Shown: positions 58,248 through 64,000 of the stretch, piece after piece
How positions within the stretch are numbered: the stretch's first letter is position 1
How the letters are laid out: each line of letters opens with the position of its first letter
Notes under the pieces: model-generated
Databases searched by the model: none
What the model was told of the DNA's origin: nothing
The model's input: only the letters and a program-made list of their open reading frames with translations
Made by a program: the position numbers and the translations under genes
From: Datisca glomerata
Lineage: Eukaryota; Streptophyta; Magnoliopsida; Cucurbitales; Datiscaceae
Length of the DNA stretch: 64,000 nucleotides
Direction of reading: 5' to 3'
Assembly (NCBI GenBank): GCA_003255025.1
Contig: QANY01002371.1
Coordinates: forward strand, 682,001 to 746,000

Positions 58248-58559
58248 GGTACAAAGAGAATATTTAAATCTCTCAACAACTTTTTTTTATTCTTAGTCTC
58301 ATTGATAAAAATCAAATCCGGGGAATGGGTATAAGATAACCCTCACAAAAAAGAAACTGTCAGGAGATTTCCCAACACCCTAACAATTTCATGCCAGAAC
58401 TTTCATTGATCACTGTGGGGCTGAATGCGCTACCTCCACCTCTTCAGAACTAGTCAAAACATCCCCCTCTTTAAATCTCTTCCGAATAGGTTCTCCATTC
58501 CCAATAGAAATAGAACGGTTTTGTGCACCTCCCATCCTTTTTACTCCCACACGGTTGAG

Positions 58560-60115
58560 CTACTTAGCCGAAGGTCTACCTTTTTTTCTAGAGCAGCCCA
58601 CCACTGGCCGATTGCCTTTGCTAAACAATTTGCCTTTCTGATTATTAGATCCCATTAAGAGAAGTTTGTGAATTCCATGATCCACTTGGCCCATCTGTAT
58701 AGTAATATCAACCAAATTACTTTTCAAAACACTAGCCGAACCCACCATTCCAGCGTTAGTAAGATTGGCCCATTCCCCACGTTAGCTCCACTAGACGGGC
58801 CAGAGCTGAGCGACCCTTTCGGCCCATCTGAAGCTAGCACGCCTCCTTCCAAGCTACAATCAGCTGCCACATCACTTGCATTGCAGTCCATATTTAATGA
58901 TGTCAGCGGACTTACCTCGCCCAAAAAGGAAATATATATAAGTTTCCAAAATATCTATCATAACAGCTCCATTGCTTTCCTCACCTCCAGCCATATCCTC
59001 CCCGAAATTCTCCTTTTCTAAAACCGACAACTCCAAGATATTTTCCAAAACTACACCAGCATGATTTACGTTATCAGCCAAGACATCCGTGATTTTATCC
59101 TTCTCTTTAACAGCCACTTCTGAATTTTTGGAAGCTGATAAGGGAGTAGAAGATACTCCTCCTGATTTGCCGCCAGTTTCCCTAGAATTCCGCCAATCAG
59201 ATCTGCCGTAGTTCAACTTCTCCGGCGAAAACCCACCGGAAAATCTATACCCATAACACCCTTTTCTTTAGATGAAATCTGATACTCAAATCTGGACCGT
59301 TCATCAAGCATAGGGAGCCCAGAAAAATCGGCAGAATTCTTCTCTCCACCATTGCCGCCGGGCCTCTATTCCGGCAAACCTCTCCTCCCTCTCCAGTGTT
59401 CCTCCGATCCCCGAACTCCATCTTGTAAATCACTGGAATTAAAATCCGCCCTTTGGAGAGTGATTCTTGGACAGAAGTCGATCCCTAGACAAAAACCAAC
59501 GTCCTCTGCCTCTTATATTAGCCGGAGTTCCACTCTGTCAACACGAGCAGAAAAATTCTGGGATACAGTGGGTAAATAAGATCTTCGATCTGGACCATCA
59601 AAAGCTCTAAGCCCCTCACCATACTCATTCCCCGAACAACCTTTGATGAACCTTGTTGATCACAAAATCCATTCCCATGAAGAATCCTCCCACAAGAATA
59701 ACAAAATCTAGGTAACGGCTTCTATTTAAATGAGCACCAATGTTTTCTACCATTGAAATTAATAAAGTTCCTCTCATTTTAGAGATATCAAATTCCACAT
59801 TTTTTCTAGGTTCTACATTTTTTCTTTCCATATTAGAAAGTCTCATTCTTGTAATTAGATTAAGAATGACTCTTTTAAGTCTAATGCAAGAACAATAATG
59901 CGTGCATTGCGAATATTGATTATTTTCTTAACAAACCGCTCCAATTCAAAACCATCTTTCATAAACCCATCATCAGAATCTATCACCCGTCCCACTTTGC
60001 TACCAATAAATTCAGCAACTTTTTTTTCCTCTGCATTCAACCGAAGATCGTGCAATTGAATACAGAAACTATTCAAATAAAACAATTTTTTGTCCAAATA
60101 CAACTTTGATTCCAT
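58560..60115 (-). pseudogene. LINE ORF1 (gag-like)
   Basis: Starts mid-domain (KLFYLNSFCIQLHDL, EFIGSKVGRVIDSDDGF). After a stop, 59846-59625 continues (SKMRGTLLISMVE), and a shifted frame gives CYSCGRILHGNGFC, a CX2CX4HX4C knuckle. The rest (59216-58560) is low-complexity Ser/Gly/Glu text typical of plant LINE ORF1 tails. Confidence 0.65.
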
Positions 60116-60118
60116 CTC

Positions 60119-60253
60119 ATAACAACAAAGAGATTGCCATCAAAGATCTTAGGCGATAAAAATCACATGGCTACAGCTTTAGGGTATAAAAATCACATGG
60201 GCTACAGCCCGCATAAATAGGGCGGCCCAATACTCATCTTATAATGAGAGCCC
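60119..60253. other. Gap between LINE and gypsy LTR
   Basis: Contains two direct copies of ATAAAAATCACATGG.CTACAGC (60156-60178 and 60187-60210). Confidence 0.5.
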
Positions 60254-60842
60254 TGTAAACATCAGCCCAAAAGCTTTGGATGATGAGTCAACCTTGTAAG
60301 GCCCAAGGTCACCCTGATGACCAAAGGCTCATCCTTTGTCCGAGGCCACCATGATGGTCGAGGGCTCATCTTTTGTTTGAGGTCACCATGATGGCCGATG
60401 ACTCATTTGTTTTATGAGGTCACTAAAATGACCGAGGGTTCATCACGTCCGAGGTCACTAGCTGAGGGCTCCTCATGGACGATGGCTCATCCCCTCCGAC
60501 GTAACGTAAACCCAATCTCAACAACCTGAAACAATCTCAAAGTTGTTTGAAGTGATAAGATAATAATTGAAAACTAACTTATATGGGGAGAATATTATTC
60601 AAATGCTTTCATTCATTCAGTATAAAAAGGTGGCGACCCCTCACAAAGACGGTATGTAATCTCCCAACACTCGATAATACAATTCTAAATACACCTTACT
60701 GACTTGAGCGTTGGAGTGTATTAGACTGGACACCATACCGGTGTCGATATAATCCTTCGTCATTTCATTGTTTTACAAATCAGCAAGTTCATCAGGTAAC
60801 GCGTGGTAATTCGATCTGACAGTAGATTTCGAGCATCTATAG
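60254..60842 (+). repeat. 5' LTR of the gypsy element (start uncertain)
   Basis: Contains about five repeats of GAGGTCACCATGATGGCCGAGGG.CTCATC type at 60300-60490 (no two identical), a TATA box AGTATAAAAAGG at about 60618, and ends just before the primer site. The left boundary is set at TGTAAACATCAGCCC and is a guess. Confidence 0.5.
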
Positions 60843-60844
60843 TT

Positions 60845-60860
60845 TGGCGCCGTCTCTGGG
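60845..60860 (+). other. Gypsy primer-binding site
   Basis: TGGCGCCGTCTCTGGG, the common form in plant Ty3/gypsy elements, directly after the LTR. Confidence 0.85.
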
Positions 60861-60914
60861 AAGGATGAAGATCTTCTTTGAAGCTAAAAAAAAAGAATCG
60901 AATTTGCTATCGCA

Positions 60915-62416
60915 ATGGTGAACACAAGAGCAAATCTGGGACAAAACGACCACCCTGAATATGCATCAATCGGTAATCTTGCTAGTAACCCGACAGAGGC
61001 AGCGAGGGAGCAGAGCCAGATTCACAAAGCTCCAGTAGCAAATTCGGCAGGTCCACAACCACACAATGGCATTGATCCAACCGTCATTCTCTTGTTGGAG
61101 AAGGTCGAGCGCCTGACTAAGGAAATCACTGACCTAAAAAAAGGAGGTAGAGATGAAAAGAGGATTAAGATCATCCCCATCGTCGGGATGTACGTGAACG
61201 TGACAGAGAAGAAAAGCTCAGCCCTAGCCCAGCACTAGATCGCTCGGCTAAAGAAGGAGGGGATCAGAGCCGGAACGCACCTCACATACCCAAAGGGAGA
61301 GGAGAGCCACATGGTAAGGTTAGGGAGGATTCTCATCACCCGCATTGTCACTCACGTCATTCTCGTCACCACTCTCGTCAGACCAAAAGGGTTCATGATG
61401 AAGCTAAGAGCCGAAGGTCAAAGTATCATGAGGAAGAGCATGGATGCTATTGGGATGCGGATGAGATTGTTGAGCAAATCAAAGATTTACATTTGAGAGT
61501 CACACGTTTGGACACAAAGGACAAAGGGAAGAGCATAGCCTCAACCGCGATAGTACGGGGTCTGATGTAGTCGCCTTTCGTGGTGGGAATCACATCGACG
61601 ACACCACCAAAGAGGTCCACCACTCCGAAATTTGAATTGTATGATGGTACATTTGATCCTACTTATCATATTTTGCTTTATAAGAAGGTGATGTTGGGAG
61701 CATGTATTCCAGAGGACAAGCTAGAGGAAATGTTATGCCTACAATTCGCTTCAAGTCTGAAAGGAGCTGCCATCACATGGTTCGGGAGCCTAGAACCCTG
61801 TTCCATACACGCGTTCTCTCACTTGGTGATGCTCTTCCTAGAGTAGTTTGAAAGTAGCAAAAGAATGGTTAAAGAAGTACATGACATTTTTACTGTAGTC
61901 CAGAAGAAGGATGAGCCCCTAAGGGAATACATCCATAGGTTCAACAGTGAGAAGATTGGCATTATCCGATGCGAGGAGGCTGTAGCCGCGACCGCATTCA
62001 GAAACGGTCTGGTGGAAGGCACAGACGTGTTCAAATATTTACATCGAAGTTGGCACAAGACCCCATCAGAATGTCTTAGTAAAGCTAAGAAATTTGTCTT
62101 GTTGGATGAAGAGATGGCAAAGAAGAGAGGCAAAAGGAGTACACGGGAGAGCCCCCCGCGCGTCAAAAGAGAAGATAGAGATCGAATTGAAAGGTCAGAC
62201 TGAAGAACGAACAAAAATGGTCGTGGACAGGTTAGGACCAAGAGTTATCCCACAAATCAACCTTCCTCCATTGAAAGTGAGTCTAAAGAAGCTAGTTCAC
62301 CAAGTCCAAGGCAAAGACCTCCTCTTTTTACCTCCGGTGTTGAGAACCAAGATGGGAAGAATGAAGAATCAGAATCAATACTGTGATTACCATAGGAACT
62401 TCATGGTGGGGTTTAA
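60915..62416 (+). pseudogene. Gypsy gag, broken
   Basis: The start MVNTRANLGQNDHPEYASIG is followed by a helical part (LLLEKVERLTKEITDLKKGG). A stop at 61236-61238 and a frame change follow. The capsid-like core runs from 61580: KFELYDGTFDPTYHILLYKK, LCLQFASSLKGAAITWFGSL, then a stop at 61844-61846, VHDIFTVVQKKDEPLREYIH and KTPSECLSKAKKFVLLDEE. A final frame gives NQYCDYHRNF, the start of the usual zinc-finger region, and is cut. Confidence 0.8.
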
Positions 62417-64000
62417 GCCCTCAAAACATGTGTATTGACATTTTGATATAAAATTTAATGAGGACTACATTTTTCTTGTAATTTGTCTTTTAAATTATTA
62501 TTGAATAATCTATATAAATATCTGAAAATTTCATATTCATTATGAGACTATGATTTTGTATTAGTACGAGAGGATTAAGATCATAAATAATGAATAAAAT
62601 TGTCAGCAACATATTAAAGTATGAAATCTTTAATGAATGGTTGTTAATACGGTTCACTAAGCATTATGAATGCATGTGATCTAGATCCAGATCATTGATG
62701 TGGATAGACATCTCAGTGAAGATACTTTATATAATGAGATTATATATGACTGGACCGGTTTGAATTAATATATTTATCAACATATTGTTTATCATAAAGA
62801 TTCAATACTCATCAATTCGATGATCATATATAGACTAGTCTGAATCCTAAGTAATCATGAACTCTTATGCATGTCTACTGAATTTTTTGATTCACTCGTT
62901 AAAGTTTGTTTGGAAAACATGCTAATGACTTTTGTTTTGGAGATTCAGTGATATGGACGGCTAGGAACATGGTCTTATAAAATTTGGAATCCAAGCTTTC
63001 CTAACGGATCGTATATTGGTTCCCATAAGTGTTAATTCTGGAACTGAATGATTATTGAGCTCAAATTTATAATAAGATTATAACTTATTATTCACTAGTG
63101 GATTAATGGTACTTAAGGATCAAGAGGTAATTAGAAGGATAAAATAGTAATTTTAATTAAATCTAATTTACGAACTAATAATTGAGGACAGAACTACGTG
63201 AAATGATTATATCAGTGAACTACATGAGAATACTCTATAAATACAATCTATAATATCTAAGAGTACAATTTCATATTTATAGTGGAGTAATAATGAGATT
63301 AATAAATAAGATTATTTAATTAAAAAATTTAATTAATAATCTGGTTTATTGGAGTTTAGGATTATAGATCCATGGTCCCCAAGTCACCTCTATACTATGT
63401 AATCTAGGGTGTGAATATTTCAGGACATGAAAAAGGACTTACTTGCAAATGAATTGTTATTTTGGGGCAACTACATAATTATGAGATAATTATGTGTGAT
63501 TAATTAATTAATTAAATTACTTATATATATATATTAATATAATTTTCGGAATTAATATATATAAATATTTATCGATTTTTTTAATTATTGATAAGTGGGA
63601 CAAATCATCTAATTTATGAAATTAGATAATTAAATTATCATTAGATAATAATTTGGATCAACTACATCTGTTATTTATGAAATAACAGATAATTTAGTTG
63701 ATAAGTATAATCATATATGTTAATTTTGAATTAACAAATATTTAGATATTTAATTTGATTAAAATACGTATTTAATACGCGGTAATTGCTATGTGTCAAT
63801 CGCTGATTGAGTATTAGATTTTGACATGAACTACTGGTAGGGCCACGTGGTACTATAGTCGTGCCATGAGATACTGTGCTGCCCCACGGCACAATGCAGT
63901 GCAATGTGACACGGCAGTTGTGCACAATAATAGTGAGAACAAATTTATAATTAAATATTATTTCAATTATCCTAAAATCTGATACGTGATTATCAAGAAA
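62417..64000. repeat. AT-rich, LTR-like sequence truncating the gypsy gag
   Basis: About 1.58 kb without coding capacity, running off the right edge. Parts such as GGATTATAGATCCATGGTCC and TCTAGGGTGTGAATATTTC resemble non-coding LTR sequence of plant copia elements, but this is recall, not alignment. A candidate start is TGTATTGACATTTTG at 62431. No primer site is visible before the window ends. Confidence 0.35.

Larger units (their letters stand above)
53988..60118 (-). mobile_element. Long LINE, nearly complete, degenerate
   Basis: On minus, in order: ORF1 from its DUF4283-like part (60115, CIQLHDLRLNAEEKKVAEFI) through a CCHC-type knuckle and a Ser-rich tail (to about 58560), endonuclease with VVLGDFNDIMHP (58247-57660), reverse transcriptase (57376-55941), a zf-RVT-like part (55097-54894) and RNase H (54770-54498). 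The A-run at 53998-53990 is the 3' end. The 5' end is cut inside ORF1 at about 60118. Stops and frameshifts split every domain. No clear target duplication was found. Confidence 0.85.
60254..62416 (+). mobile_element. Ty3/gypsy retrotransposon, 5' part
   Basis: LTR-like sequence (about 60254-60842), a primer site and a broken gag. The protein text stops after YCDYHRNF at about 62400, where a new sequence begins, so protease, polymerase and the other LTR are absent from the window. The gag type (retrotrans_gag with a YCDYHR zinc-finger start) fits Ty3/gypsy, perhaps the Tat branch; this is inference. Confidence 0.75.

Noticed and set aside
1..64000. CRISPR array, bacterial operon or prophage
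   Set aside because: No array of identical repeats with unique spacers was seen; spliced genes and plant transposons show this is a plant nuclear sequence.
1..64000. tRNA or rRNA genes
   Set aside because: None was recognised by eye. The tRNA-like matches seen are primer-binding sites of retroelements.

Overview
The window is nuclear DNA of a flowering plant, most likely a eudicot. This is suggested by spliced genes with AT-rich introns, plant-type NET/KIP1 and plastid TPR proteins, plant LTR retrotransposons and LINEs, and an endogenous plant pararetrovirus. The species cannot be fixed from the sequence. Host genes are sparse. Most of the 64 kb is transposon-derived, with several insertions nested inside one another.

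Host genes: (a) a NET/KIP1-like actin-binding family gene on + (exon 544-1529), whose first exon lies outside the window; (b) a complete five-coding-exon BTF3 / NAC-beta gene on - (3176-4619) with a 5'UTR intron and a telo-box/TGGGCT promoter; (c) a complete five-exon gene on - (33703-37494) for a probable plastid protein with a thioredoxin-like [2Fe-2S] domain fused to TPRs, whose first intron carries RPS8 and RPS24 pseudogenes; (d) two related small secreted Cys-rich proteins on - (42213-42539 and 50532-50792); (e) a broken GRF zinc-finger gene on + (39718-40077).

Mobile DNA, left to right: a non-autonomous LTR retroelement on + (9084-15204) inside an older short repeat; a related element on - (17181-22840) with a perfect 5-bp target duplication; a 5'-truncated LINE on - (23428-33485) split by a hAT-like element (24897-33096), itself split by about 7 kb of endogenous caulimovirid in direct and inverted copies (25804-32878); a Tourist-like MITE (37677-38396); a degenerate Ty1/copia element on - (43319-48470); a candidate hAT-like element (49168-49874); a short LINE on + (52134-53875) with target duplication; a LINE on - (about 53990-60118); and a Ty3/gypsy 5' end on + (about 60254-62416) cut by a further LTR-like sequence reaching the right edge.

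The best leads are the two gag-pol-less LTR elements built almost wholly of minisatellite modules. They share LTR ends, a leader peptide and a structurally conserved hairpin before the polypurine tract. The three-level LINE/hAT/pararetrovirus nest and the unclassified Cys-rich protein pair follow. All coordinates were read by eye; no alignment or search was run.
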